In this document: piece after piece, positions 18,646 to 27,070 of the stretch
Numbering within the stretch: position 1 is the first letter of the stretch
How the letters are laid out: the number at the start of each line of letters is the position of its first letter
Assembly: GCF_002102345.1 (NCBI RefSeq)
Contig: NZ_LQPP01000026.1
Span: 1-64,000 of the forward strand
DNA: 64,000 bases
Direction of reading: 5' to 3'
DNA from: Mycolicibacterium peregrinum
Lineage (GTDB): Bacteria > Actinomycetota > Actinomycetes > Mycobacteriales > Mycobacteriaceae
Made by a program: the position numbers and the translations under genes
Notes under the pieces: model-generated
What the model was told of the DNA's origin: nothing
Databases searched by the model: none
Seen by the model: the letters and a program-made list of their open reading frames with translations, nothing else

Positions 18646-19926
18646 CCGCTTGGCTGCCATCAGCAGTGCGATCAGGAGCGTCGCGCCGACACACACGGCG
18701 GCGCCACCGAAGGCGATGCGCTGGGATCGGGTGTCGATCGAAGCCGGGGCACTCGGCACAATCAGGGCCGGGGCGGTCGGCGCGGACACAGACGACGGAG
18801 TGCCGCCGCTGACGGCGGCCAGGGCGTCGACCACACCGTGCCCGACCAATGGATTCCAGCCGTCGGCCGGAGTGCGTGCGGTGTCCTCGATGCGGCGCAT
18901 CACCTCTCGCGCGCTGAGTTGCGGGAACCGGGCGCGCACCAGTGCCGCCACCCCGGCCACCACGGGCGCGGCATAGTTGGTTCCCGAAATCGGGGCTTCC
19001 CGTCCGATCGTGTCGATCAACCGTTCGCCGTCGGGATGCAACGAGACGAGGTTTTCGCCGGGCGCTGCGACATCGACCCAGGGACCGGCCAAGCTGAAAA
19101 CCGATGCCGTGCCGTCGGATCCGACCGAACCCACGCATAACACCAGGTCGTCGTACCAGCCCGGGCTGGATACCGTGCGGAGACTGTCCCAGTCGGGTAC
19201 GCCGGCCGGACTGGTCGGACCTTCCTGCTGCGTACAGCCCGCGCCGACGTTGCCGGCTGCGGCCACCACAACGACGTTACGGACGTCGACGGCGTAGCTC
19301 AGTGCGGCGCCGAGGGCTCGGTCGTCCGGTGCGGCCGTGGCGGCTACACAGGCGGGCGACGAGATGTTGATGACGGTGGCGCCGAGGTCGGCTGCGGTAC
19401 GCACTGCCATGGCAAGGGTGTTGACGTCGCCGACACCGGTCGGTCCACCGTGCGCGCCGAACTTGTTGCTCGACTGCCGGATGGCCAGGATGACGGAGTC
19501 GGGTGCGACACCGCTGAATCCGGGACCAGGTGCAGCACCGGCGATTCCGGCAATGATCGTACCGTGGCCGTCGCAATCGGCAGTACCGTCGCCGTGTGAC
19601 ACATAGTCGCCGCCGCCGACGAGGTGCGGCAACAGACGGTGCCGGGCGACCCCGGTGTCGATCACCGCGATCTTCTGCCCCGCACCGCGAGTCAGTGGCC
19701 ATACCGACTCCAGGCCCAGTGGGGTCCCCGCCGCAGCGGCGGTGGTGTCGGCCGCAGCCTGATAGCAGGGTTGGCGTTGTTCGGTGCGCTCGACGGGTCC
19801 CGGTGGCGCAGGCCGGGGGAGCAAGGTCGCATCGACTGCCGGTGGTACGACGGCTGCTGCCGGGGCCATGGGCAGCAGGGGGACACCGATGATCAGCGCC
19901 GCAGCCAGCCGGCCTGACCTGTTCAC
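18598..19926 (-). CDS. mycP4: ESX-4 mycosin MycP4 (subtilisin-like), catalytic Ser replaced by Asn
   Basis: A 442-residue mycosin. The start is GTG 19926 (MNRSGRLAAALIIG, signal peptide), overlapping the eccD4 stop by 4 bases; the long open frame upstream is a shadow of eccD4. The catalytic Asp (AVIDTGVA), His (CDGHGTIIAGI) and oxyanion Asn (AAAGNVGAGC) are present. At the catalytic Ser position the motif reads SGTNYAAP instead of GTSxAAP, with AAC at 18978-18976. A C-terminal membrane helix (CVGATLLIALLMAA) anchors it, facing the periplasm. Mycosins also stabilise ESX complexes without proteolysis, so it may be structural only. Confidence 0.93.
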   Translation of the reverse strand: MNRSGRLAAALIIGVPLLPMAPAAAVVPPAVDATLLPRPAPPGPVERTEQRQPCYQAAADTTAAAAGTPLGLESVWPLTRGAGQKIAVIDTGVARHRLLPHLVGGGDYVSHGDGTADCDGHGTIIAGIAGAAPGPGFSGVAPDSVILAIRQSSNKFGAHGGPTGVGDVNTLAMAVRTAADLGATVINISSPACVAATAAPDDRALGAALSYAVDVRNVVVVAAAGNVGAGCTQQEGPTSPAGVPDWDSLRTVSSPGWYDDLVLCVGSVGSDGTASVFSLAGPWVDVAAPGENLVSLHPDGERLIDTIGREAPISGTNYAAPVVAGVAALVRARFPQLSAREVMRRIEDTARTPADGWNPLVGHGVVDALAAVSGGTPSSVSAPTAPALIVPSAPASIDTRSQRIAFGGAAVCVGATLLIALLMAAKRLRRHHPGAGHRVPGD

Positions 19927-21254
19927 CTCAGTGCCAGGTCGCGAACGATGTCGAAAGCGCCGGCCAGCCAGCACGCCAGCGGTGCCACTGCGGCCAGCGC
20001 GGCGTACTCGAGGGAATCTGCGACCCGAGCTGCGGCGGGATTGTGGATCGTGAGCGGCCAGACCACGGCGATCCCGATGCCGGCGGCGAGAAATCCGGTC
20101 CAGTTTCCGTGTACCGGATCCCAGGCCACCACGAGAACGAAAGCCGCAGTGAGCGAGAGGAATCCGGAGATCCCCGCAACGGTCCGGCACCGGCTCGATC
20201 CATAGCTGCGTGAGCGCAGCAACAGCGCCACACCTACCGCCGCGGCGAACGCGGCCTCGACGGCTGTGACTCGCCGCGGACCGGCGAACGTGAGGATTGC
20301 GGTTCCCAGCGCGGCGGCGGCCGAACAACCTGCCACCAGGCCCGCCAGGTACCGATGCCCGGCGAGAGCCCGTGAATCGACGTCGAATCCGTCCGGCTCT
20401 GGCATGTCGTCGTCGGGATACCCGGGTACCGGCGGCGTCAGGCGGGCCAGCGCAATGGACAACCGCGGTGTCAGCGGCAGGAGGCCGACTCCGAGTGCGC
20501 TCACCAACGAACCCAGTACCGTTGTGGCCGAGGGCCACAACGCGGCGAAGCCGGTCGCTGCGGCGACCACCCCTGCGACCGTGACGACCGCGATCAGAAT
20601 CTCTGTGCCACAACCGGACACCCGCATGAGTACCGCGCCCAGTGAACCCGCGGCGATCGCGGCCAGAAAGAAGTTCGCCGGAGCCGGCCCGGCCGGAACG
20701 ACGAGGAACCCGAGGACCGCCACGTGAGCAAGGGCTGCGACGTCGAGCGCCGCGACCTTGGCCGAACTCAGGCCGAAACGTGGGGCTGCCACCGCCACCG
20801 CGGTGACGGCCGCTGCCGCCACCGCGGCCACGGCGATGCGGTCCAATCCGCTGCCGGCGAGCCCCGTCCACGCCAGCGCCACGACGCCCAGCGCGCAGGC
20901 CCACAGGCAGGCGGTGACCCGCAGGCCGTCGGACAGGGCGTCCTCCGTGGAGTCGACGGTCAATGCGGCAGTCAGCGACCGGTCAGGCGTGGGCTCTTCG
21001 CGGGAGCCGGCAAGCACCAGCAGATCGCCGTCGTGAACATCGTTCTGCGACAGGGTTGCCGACTCGTTCAGATCGTGTCCGCCCAAGTGTGTCAACCGCC
21101 AGCGCAGTGCGGTGCCGTCGGCGGCGTCGAGCGCGTCGACGATCCACGGCAGGAGCTCGCCCACGGTCATCGCGACCGGCAAGGACAGGTCGACCGTGGC
21201 GCCGTGCCCGGCAGCGTCACAGTGAATCGATACGTGACACAAGGAATCCGGCAT
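19923..21254 (-). CDS. eccD4: ESX-4 type VII secretion membrane channel protein EccD4
   Basis: A 443-residue protein. Residues 1 to about 85 form the ubiquitin-like (YukD) cytoplasmic domain (VSIHCDAAGHGATVDLSLP, LTHLGGHDLNESATL). After that come about eleven hydrophobic helices (for example VTACLWACALGVVALAWTGL) typical of EccD. EccD forms the lipid-filled membrane vestibule of the ESX complex. It is in one minus-strand unit with mycP4 (4-base overlap) and is divergent from eccC4; the same inverted arrangement exists in M. tuberculosis. The ATG at 21254 is preceded by GGGGGTGATG. Confidence 0.94.
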   Translation of the reverse strand: MPDSLCHVSIHCDAAGHGATVDLSLPVAMTVGELLPWIVDALDAADGTALRWRLTHLGGHDLNESATLSQNDVHDGDLLVLAGSREEPTPDRSLTAALTVDSTEDALSDGLRVTACLWACALGVVALAWTGLAGSGLDRIAVAAVAAAAVTAVAVAAPRFGLSSAKVAALDVAALAHVAVLGFLVVPAGPAPANFFLAAIAAGSLGAVLMRVSGCGTEILIAVVTVAGVVAAATGFAALWPSATTVLGSLVSALGVGLLPLTPRLSIALARLTPPVPGYPDDDMPEPDGFDVDSRALAGHRYLAGLVAGCSAAAALGTAILTFAGPRRVTAVEAAFAAAVGVALLLRSRSYGSSRCRTVAGISGFLSLTAAFVLVVAWDPVHGNWTGFLAAGIGIAVVWPLTIHNPAAARVADSLEYAALAAVAPLACWLAGAFDIVRDLALR

Positions 21255-21340
21255 CGCATCACCCCCCGGTTGACGCCGATATCTGCCACGCTAACCGACT
21301 CGACGAGCCGCGTCGTACACCAATTTCTCCGGTGCCCAGG

Positions 21341-21367
21341 GGAACCGGGCGGGCCCCGCGTGCGTCC
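21341..21367 (+). promoter_or_regulatory. SigM-type ECF promoter of eccC4
   Basis: GGAAC (21341-21345), a 17-bp spacer and CGTCC (21363-21367). The published mycobacterial SigM consensus is GGAAC-N16-18-CGTCR, so only the last base deviates. The predicted transcription start falls on or next to the second eccC4 ATG (21376), which fits leaderless translation. Confidence 0.6.
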
Positions 21368-21375
21368 AAATGTCG

Positions 21376-24300
21376 ATGGAACCGATCCGCGCACCGCACG
21401 CCGCCCGCGAGCTCCCCGTACCGGAGTCGCCGGTGACGGAGGTCGTGATCGATGCGCCGCCTGCGCTGCCGCGGCACAACCCGATCAGCCCGCTCACCAG
21501 GTTGTTGCCGCTGCTGGTCGTGCTCGCGATGGGCGGCATGGTCGCGGTGTACGTCACCTCCGGCGCGGCCGCGACACGTGGCCCGGCCGCCATGATGTTC
21601 CCGATCATGATGGCCATGTCGGCGATCGGCACGGCCGCCTACAGCTTGAAGAACGGCGGCCGCGCCTCGCAGCTCCACCGGGACCGCGGCGAGTACCTGC
21701 GCTACCTGGACGGGATCGACGCCGTGGCCGGTGAATCCGCCCGCACGCAGTGGCTGAGCCTGCATACCGCGCATCCCGAGCCGGGGTGTTTGTGGACGCT
21801 GGCCGGTGGCGAGCAGATGTGGCGACGTGTCCCCGATGACCCCGGGTTCGGTGAGGTGCGCGTGGGCGTGGGGGAGAGGCCGTCGTCCACCAGGCTGGTC
21901 GCCGGCGGCGACGCCCCCGGGCGTGAAGCCGACCCGGTGACGGCATCGGCCCTGGGCCGCCTGCTCCGGCATCGGTCGACGGTGGCAGGCGTTCCTGTGA
22001 CGGTGAACCTGCGCGGCCTCGGACACGTGTCGGTGGCGGGGCCGATCGACGCGGCGCGGGCCCTGCTGCGGGCGGTGATCTGCCAACTGGCCACGGCACA
22101 TAGCCCGCGGTACGTGCGCATCGCCGCCGTCGTCGACGTGGCGACGGCAGATGAATGGGAATGGTTGAAATGGCTTGCCCACCACTGGTGTCCGGATGGC
22201 CACCATGGACCGGTCGCCCTGCGGCTGCGCACACTGACCGACCTGCCCGCCACAGATCCGCCGGCACACACCGTCGTCATCGTCGATTCCGCCACAACCG
22301 GACCTGTGGTGTCGCTGCCCGGTGCCGGCGTCACCGTACTCACCGTCGCGGCTCATACCGGAATCGCCACGGCGGACCTGCATCTGGGCCTCGAGGATGA
22401 TCTGCTGCGATTCGGCGCGGCCTCGGCGCGCCCGGACCGGATGACCCGCGAACAGGCCGTGACGTGCGCCCGGTGGCTGGCGCGATGGCGTTGCGCTCCG
22501 ATGCCCATGGCCGCAGGCTGGCCGGAGCTGATCGGTGTCGACGACCCGGCCGGCATCGATCCGCCGAGTGTGTGGACGACATCGGATCCGCGGCGGTTCC
22601 TCCGGGTTCCGGTCGGCCGGTGTACCGACGGCACCCCGCTGCATCTCGACCTCAAGGAGGCCGCACACGACGGGATGGGCCCGCACGGGCTCTGTGTCGG
22701 TGCGACCGGCTCGGGCAAATCGGAGTTCCTGCGCACACTGGTGCTGGGGCTGATCACCACACATTCCCCGGAGGCGCTCAACCTCGTCCTCATCGATTTC
22801 AAAGGCGGGGCAACATTTCTCGGCCTGCACCGGGCGCGCCACGTCAGCGCGTTAATCACCAACCTGGCTGAGGAGGCCCAGCTCGTGGCCCGGATGGCCG
22901 ATGCGCTCGCCGGAGAGATGACCCGGCGTCAGGAACTGCTTCGGGCGGCCGGGAACCTCGCCAACATCGCGGAGTACCGGCGCCGCACGGAGCTGCCCGC
23001 CCTACCGGCGCTGCTGATCGTGGTCGACGAGTTCTCCGAACTGCTGCAGCAACATCCCGATTTCGCCGAGTTGTTCGTGGCGATCGGTCGACTCGGGCGC
23101 TCTCTGGGTATGCATCTGCTGTTGGCCAGCCAGCGTCTCGACGAGGGTAAGTTGCGGGGGCTGGAGAGCCACCTTTCGTACCGGGTATGTCTGAAGACAT
23201 TCTCGCCCAACGAGTCCCGATCGGTGCTCGGTATCGCCGATGCCTACGAGTTGCCGAACACGCCCGGAGCGGCTTACCTGAAGACACCGGCCGGCGAGAT
23301 CGTCAGGTTTCAGACCGCATTCGTCTCCGCTACCGGTTCGGTGCCCGAACAACGGCCCCTGCAGACTCCGGGCCCCAGGCGGTTCACCGCACCGTGGATG
23401 CCGGCCGGTCGCGGGGCCTCCGCTGCCGCCACGACGACGGTGCTGCAGCAGGTCGTCGATCGGTTGGCCGGGTACGGCACACCGGCACACCAGGTGTGGT
23501 TGCCGCCGCTGCCGGGTGCGGTGCCGCTCAGCGACGTCCTGCTGTCGGATTCCGATCCGCTCGACGTCGCGATCGGGTTGGTCGACCGACCGTTCGAACA
23601 GCGCCGGGACCGACTGATGCTGTCGCTGGGCGGCGGCCGGGGCAACGTGGCGATCGTCGGCGGTCCGCAATCCGGAAAATCGACGGCGGCCAAGACTCTG
23701 GCGGTGGCACTGGCCGCGACCCACCATCCCCGGGACGTGACGATCTACTGCCTGGACTTCGGTGGCGGAACGTTGAGTGCACTGCGAGCCCTGCCGCACG
23801 TCGGCGCTGTCGCCGGGCGCGCCGACGCTGACCTCGTCCGGCGCACCGTCGCCGAGATGCAGGGCCTGGCCAGCGCCCGTGAGTCGCGGTTCACCGCGCT
23901 CGGAATCGGCTCCATGGCCGAATACCGGACCCGCCGTGATGCCGGGGAGATCGCTGATCCGTCAGGTGACGTGTTCCTGGTCATCGACGGCTGGTCGACG
24001 TTCCGAGCCGAGTTCGACGCGCTGGAGCCGACGGTGACCTCGCTTGCCGTGCAGGGGCTTTCGCTCGGTATCCATGTGGTCGCAACCGCGTCGCGGTGGG
24101 GAGAGTTCCGTCCCGCGTTCAAGGACCAACTGGGTACCCGCATCGAGTTGCGGCTCGGCGATCCGGCCGAGTCCGAGATGGACCGCAAACGGGCCCGTCA
24201 GTTGACCCAGTACGCGCCGGGGCGTGGGCTCACGCCGGACGGCCGTGAGTTGTTGATCGCGTTGCCCCGGCTGGACGGCACACCGTCTGACGCCGGCATC

Positions 24301-25134
24301 AGTGCGGCGCTGGAGCGGATTGCGGACATTCTGCAGGCGCAGTGGGGCAAGGCTCGCGCGCCGGAGATCCGGCTGCTGCCGGCGTATGTGCACGCCCACG
24401 AGCTGCGCCCGATGTCTCGGATCCGACCCGCCACCGAGGTGCTGCTGGGGCTCGATGAACGCGAACTCATGCCGGTGATGGTCGATTTCAACGCGCAGCC
24501 CGATCTGGTGATCTTCGGTGACACCGGATGCGGCAAGTCCACCGCACTGCGCGCCCTGTGCTGCGATCTGGCGGCGGGCAACGACCCGGCGAGCGTGCAA
24601 CTGTTCATCGTGGATTTCCGCCGCGCCTTGCTGGGCGCGGTGGAATCGGGCCATCTGGCCGGATACGCCGCGTCGGTCGCGGCGCTGGACGCGGCGCTTC
24701 CCAGAGTGCTTGAGACGCTGAAGAACCGGTTGCCGGGACCCGATGTCACCCAGCGGGAGCTTCGCGACCGCACGTGGTGGACCGGGCCCGAACTCTACGT
24801 CGTGGTCGACGATTACGACCTGGTGGCCGGAGGCGGACCGAATCCACTGTCACCGCTGTTGAGTTACCTGCCGCATGCCCGTGACCTCGGACTGCACCTG
24901 CTGCTGGCCCGCCGATCCGGCGGGGCCGCGCGGGCGATGTTCGATCCGGTGCTGTCTGCGGTCAGGGACCTCGGCTGCATGGTCCTGATGATGAGCGCCG
25001 GTCCCGACGACGGCGTGCTGCTTGGGTCGGTACGGCCGGTTCGCCTTCCACCTGGGCGTGGCACGCTGATCACCCGCGCGGCACCCGATCAGCTGGTCCA
25101 GATCGCCCTGCCCGCAGGAGGCGAGGCGCGGTGA
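21376..25134 (+). CDS. eccC4: ESX-4 type VII secretion ATPase EccC4
   Basis: A protein of about 1,252 residues, the motor and substrate receptor of the ESX complex. Two N-terminal membrane helices (LLPLLVVLAMGGMVAVYVT; MMFPIMMAMSAIGTAAY) are followed by three FtsK/SpoIIIE ATPase domains. Walker A motifs are GATGSGKSE (about residue 454), GGPQSGKST (about 769) and GDTGCGKST (about 1050). Walker B acids are in LLIVVDEFSELL, VFLVIDGW and LYVVVDDYD. The first domain looks fully canonical. Two in-frame ATGs (21370, 21376) lack a Shine-Dalgarno; 21376 was chosen as a leaderless start 8 bp after the SigM-type -10. It overlaps the next gene by 4 bases. Confidence 0.95.
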   Translation: MEPIRAPHAARELPVPESPVTEVVIDAPPALPRHNPISPLTRLLPLLVVLAMGGMVAVYVTSGAAATRGPAAMMFPIMMAMSAIGTAAYSLKNGGRASQLHRDRGEYLRYLDGIDAVAGESARTQWLSLHTAHPEPGCLWTLAGGEQMWRRVPDDPGFGEVRVGVGERPSSTRLVAGGDAPGREADPVTASALGRLLRHRSTVAGVPVTVNLRGLGHVSVAGPIDAARALLRAVICQLATAHSPRYVRIAAVVDVATADEWEWLKWLAHHWCPDGHHGPVALRLRTLTDLPATDPPAHTVVIVDSATTGPVVSLPGAGVTVLTVAAHTGIATADLHLGLEDDLLRFGAASARPDRMTREQAVTCARWLARWRCAPMPMAAGWPELIGVDDPAGIDPPSVWTTSDPRRFLRVPVGRCTDGTPLHLDLKEAAHDGMGPHGLCVGATGSGKSEFLRTLVLGLITTHSPEALNLVLIDFKGGATFLGLHRARHVSALITNLAEEAQLVARMADALAGEMTRRQELLRAAGNLANIAEYRRRTELPALPALLIVVDEFSELLQQHPDFAELFVAIGRLGRSLGMHLLLASQRLDEGKLRGLESHLSYRVCLKTFSPNESRSVLGIADAYELPNTPGAAYLKTPAGEIVRFQTAFVSATGSVPEQRPLQTPGPRRFTAPWMPAGRGASAAATTTVLQQVVDRLAGYGTPAHQVWLPPLPGAVPLSDVLLSDSDPLDVAIGLVDRPFEQRRDRLMLSLGGGRGNVAIVGGPQSGKSTAAKTLAVALAATHHPRDVTIYCLDFGGGTLSALRALPHVGAVAGRADADLVRRTVAEMQGLASARESRFTALGIGSMAEYRTRRDAGEIADPSGDVFLVIDGWSTFRAEFDALEPTVTSLAVQGLSLGIHVVATASRWGEFRPAFKDQLGTRIELRLGDPAESEMDRKRARQLTQYAPGRGLTPDGRELLIALPRLDGTPSDAGISAALERIADILQAQWGKARAPEIRLLPAYVHAHELRPMSRIRPATEVLLGLDERELMPVMVDFNAQPDLVIFGDTGCGKSTALRALCCDLAAGNDPASVQLFIVDFRRALLGAVESGHLAGYAASVAALDAALPRVLETLKNRLPGPDVTQRELRDRTWWTGPELYVVVDDYDLVAGGGPNPLSPLLSYLPHARDLGLHLLLARRSGGAARAMFDPVLSAVRDLGCMVLMMSAGPDDGVLLGSVRPVRLPPGRGTLITRAAPDQLVQIALPAGGEAR

Positions 25135-26279
25135 CGTCAGCCGTCATCGAGGTGGGTCCGGTGATCGTGCGCGGGCCCGGCCCCCTCGCGGCGGACGTCG
25201 CCGCAATCGCGGTGGCCGGCATCGACGACGAGATCGCGCTGATCGAGGACGAGCCGGTCGCAGTGTCAGATCTGTGGGTCGAGGTTCTCGGTGCGGCCGG
25301 TGCCGGGGCAGGGACGCTCACCCTGGTGTGTCCCACGTGGTGGACCGCCGACCGGTGTGACCGCGTACGGAATGCCGCGACCGGCTCTGAAGTGGTTGTG
25401 ATGCAGCGGGTTCAGGCCCTGAGCGCATTGCTGTCCGCGGCGGCCTCGGTGGTGGTCGAGATCGCCGATGAGGTCGTCATGGTTTCCGGCGTCCATACCG
25501 GTGGCGTCGCACTGGCCCGCCATGCCGAGGACGTTCCGGATGCAGACGCGGTTGTGCGCGCAGTGCTCGCGATCGCCGGCAGATCGGCAGAGGTGGTTGT
25601 CGACGCTCCGGTCGAGGTGTCCGGAGCTGTGGCATTGGGGAACGAGGTGGTGGCCGCACTTCGCCGTTGTGCCGTGGTGGCGACTGTGGCCGACGCCCGG
25701 AGCTGGCGGAACACGCTCGTCGCACCGGACACCCCGGCGGAAGAGCAACTCGGCAGCCGGAGCCGGACCGGGATGTTCGCGATGTGCGCCGCAGCGGCGT
25801 TGGCAACGGTACTCGGTGGGATCGCCTTCGCCGCTCACGGTCCGCCCACCGACCGCTCGTCGATGACGGTCCTGGTCGAGGGTCGGGTGGGTGTGCAGAT
25901 TCCGGCCGGTTGGACGGTACGAAGGATCACCGAAGGACCGGGATCGGCTCGGGTCGAGGTGATTTCGCCGAGCGACCCAGAGCTGATGATTCATCTGACC
26001 CAGTCCGGTGTCGGCGGCGGCACAGTGGCTGACACTCTGCGGCGCGCCCTGCAAGAGCAGCCCGCGGGGGTGTTCGTCGACTTCGATCCGTCGGCGGTCG
26101 TCGCTGCCCGACAAGTGGTCAGCTACCGGGAAGTCCGGACCGGGCGGGAGATCCGGTGGGCGGTGTTCGTCGACGGTGGCGTGCGGATCGCGGTCGGGTG
26201 CCAGAGCGCACCGGGGCACAGCGAGGCCGTGCGCTGGGCGTGTGAGGCGGCCACCCGGTCCGCACACGCGGTGTTCTGA
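25131..26279 (+). CDS. ESX-4 type VII secretion-associated protein, Rv3446c family
   Basis: A 382-residue protein starting at GTG 25131 inside the eccC4 stop (GTGA overlap), so translation is probably coupled. Residues 1 to about 215 form an actin-like/Hsp70-like fold candidate ([13 protein letters not shown] and [11 protein letters not shown] resemble phosphate loops, but this is inference). A single membrane helix ([21 protein letters not shown]) follows at about 223-243. The C-terminal domain of about 130 residues is outside ([23 protein letters not shown]). It occupies the position of Rv3446c in M. tuberculosis, the founding member of this family. Its role in secretion is not known. Confidence 0.85.
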   Translation: MTSAVIEVGPVIVRGPGPLAADVAAIAVAGIDDEIALIEDEPVAVSDLWVEVLGAAGAGAGTLTLVCPTWWTADRCDRVRNAATGSEVVVMQRVQALSALLSAAASVVVEIADEVVMVSGVHTGGVALARHAEDVPDADAVVRAVLAIAGRSAEVVVDAPVEVSGAVALGNEVVAALRRCAVVATVADARSWRNTLVAPDTPAEEQLGSRSRTGMFAMCAAAALATVLGGIAFAAHGPPTDRSSMTVLVEGRVGVQIPAGWTVRRITEGPGSARVEVISPSDPELMIHLTQSGVGGGTVADTLRRALQEQPAGVFVDFDPSAVVAARQVVSYREVRTGREIRWAVFVDGGVRIAVGCQSAPGHSEAVRWACEAATRSAHAVF

Positions 26280-26287
26280 AATCGGGT

Positions 26288-26314
26288 GGAACCAAACCGG
26301 GCCGCGCTGCGTCG
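26288..26314 (+). promoter_or_regulatory. SigM-type ECF promoter of esxU-esxT
   Basis: GGAAC (26288-26292), a 17-bp spacer and CGTCG (26310-26314) match the SigM consensus GGAAC-N16-18-CGTCR exactly, in the 77-bp gap before esxU. In M. tuberculosis SigM is reported to activate esxT and esxU, which supports the assignment. A leader of about 35 nt with GGAGG and AGAGGA follows. Confidence 0.72.
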
Positions 26315-26356
26315 AATTGTTATATCCCGCAACACAAGACCGGAGGGTCAGAGGAC

Positions 26357-26680
26357 ATGTCACCAGGACCGACGGGGCCGTTGGGCACCGACTTCGAGGT
26401 AATGACGAGCGTGGCCGGCCGGATCGACGTGCTCAACGACGATGTCCGGGCGATGCTGCAGAGCTTCATCGGAAAGATGAGCAGTGTGCCACCGTCGGTG
26501 TGGGGCGGCGTGGCGGCAGCGCGGTTCCGTGACGTGGTGGACCGCTGGAACAGTGAATCGCTGACACTGCACACCACGTTGGGCCGTATCGCGGAGACCA
26601 TCCGGACCAACGAGCGCACGTTGCGCGCTGCGGCCGACACTCACGCGCAGCGGCTCGGTGCCGTCGGCGACGGCATCTGA
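26357..26680 (+). CDS. esxU: WXG100 protein EsxU (ESX-4 substrate)
   Basis: A 107-residue helical hairpin protein of the WXG100 family. The turn motif is [11 protein letters not shown] (W-x-G), flanked by two amphipathic helices ([21 protein letters not shown] and [20 protein letters not shown]). No C-terminal YxxxD/E motif is visible. It should form a heterodimer with EsxT, encoded 12 bases downstream, and be exported by the ESX-4 channel. AGAGGAC precedes the ATG. Order and position match Rv3445c-Rv3444c. Confidence 0.92.
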   Translation: MSPGPTGPLGTDFEVMTSVAGRIDVLNDDVRAMLQSFIGKMSSVPPSVWGGVAAARFRDVVDRWNSESLTLHTTLGRIAETIRTNERTLRAAADTHAQRLGAVGDGI

Positions 26681-26692
26681 TCGGCGCCGGCC

Positions 26693-26989
26693 ATGGATCA
26701 CGTGCTGTCCTACGACTTCGGCGAGATCGAGTACTCGGTTCGCCAGGAGATCCACACGACGTCGAGCCGGTTCAACGCCGCACTCGACGAATTACGTTCG
26801 CAGATCGCGCCTTTGCAGCAGGTCTGGACCCGTGAGGCCGCGCAAGCCTACGCCGTCGAGCAGGCCCGCTGGAACCAGGCCGCCGCGGCCCTCAACGAGA
26901 TCCTGTTCTCCCTGGGCAACGCGGTGCGCGACGGTGCCGACGACGTGGCCGCGACCGACCGCAGTGCAGCCAACGCGTGGGGAGCCTGA
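26693..26989 (+). CDS. esxT: WXG100 protein EsxT (ESX-4 substrate)
   Basis: A 98-residue WXG100-type protein. The turn motif reads VWTREAAQAY, so the usual Gly is Arg (W-T-R); this appears to be usual for EsxT rather than a defect. The first helix contains FGEIEYSVRQEIHTT and the second WNQAAAALNEILFSLGNAVRDG. A Tyr-x3-Gln (YAVEQ) lies where helix 2 begins, but there is no C-terminal YxxxD/E, so the general secretion signal of the dimer is not evident in either partner. It is the last gene of the ESX-4 locus before the strong terminator at 27012. Confidence 0.92.
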   Translation: MDHVLSYDFGEIEYSVRQEIHTTSSRFNAALDELRSQIAPLQQVWTREAAQAYAVEQARWNQAAAALNEILFSLGNAVRDGADDVAATDRSAANAWGA

Positions 26990-27011
26990 GGCCGCTCAGC
27001 CCAGAAAGACA

Positions 27012-27060
27012 TGTGCGGTCCCGTCCGGTGGAGAGGACCGGGCGGGACCGCACACTTTCG
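27012..27060. terminator. Strong hairpin terminator between esxT and the DEAD-box helicase
   Basis: An 18-bp stem with one G-U position (arms 27012-27029 and 27037-27054, loop GGAGAGG) lies between the convergent stop codons. CTTTCGTCT follows on the plus strand and TCTTTCT on the minus strand, so it probably terminates both transcripts. Confidence 0.75.
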
Positions 27061-27070
27061 TCTGTTGGGG

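Noticed and set aside
19927..20904. N-terminal extension of mycP4 through the eccD4 gene
   Set aside because: The extra 326 residues are an Arg-rich shadow of eccD4; a GTG with a signal peptide lies at 19926.
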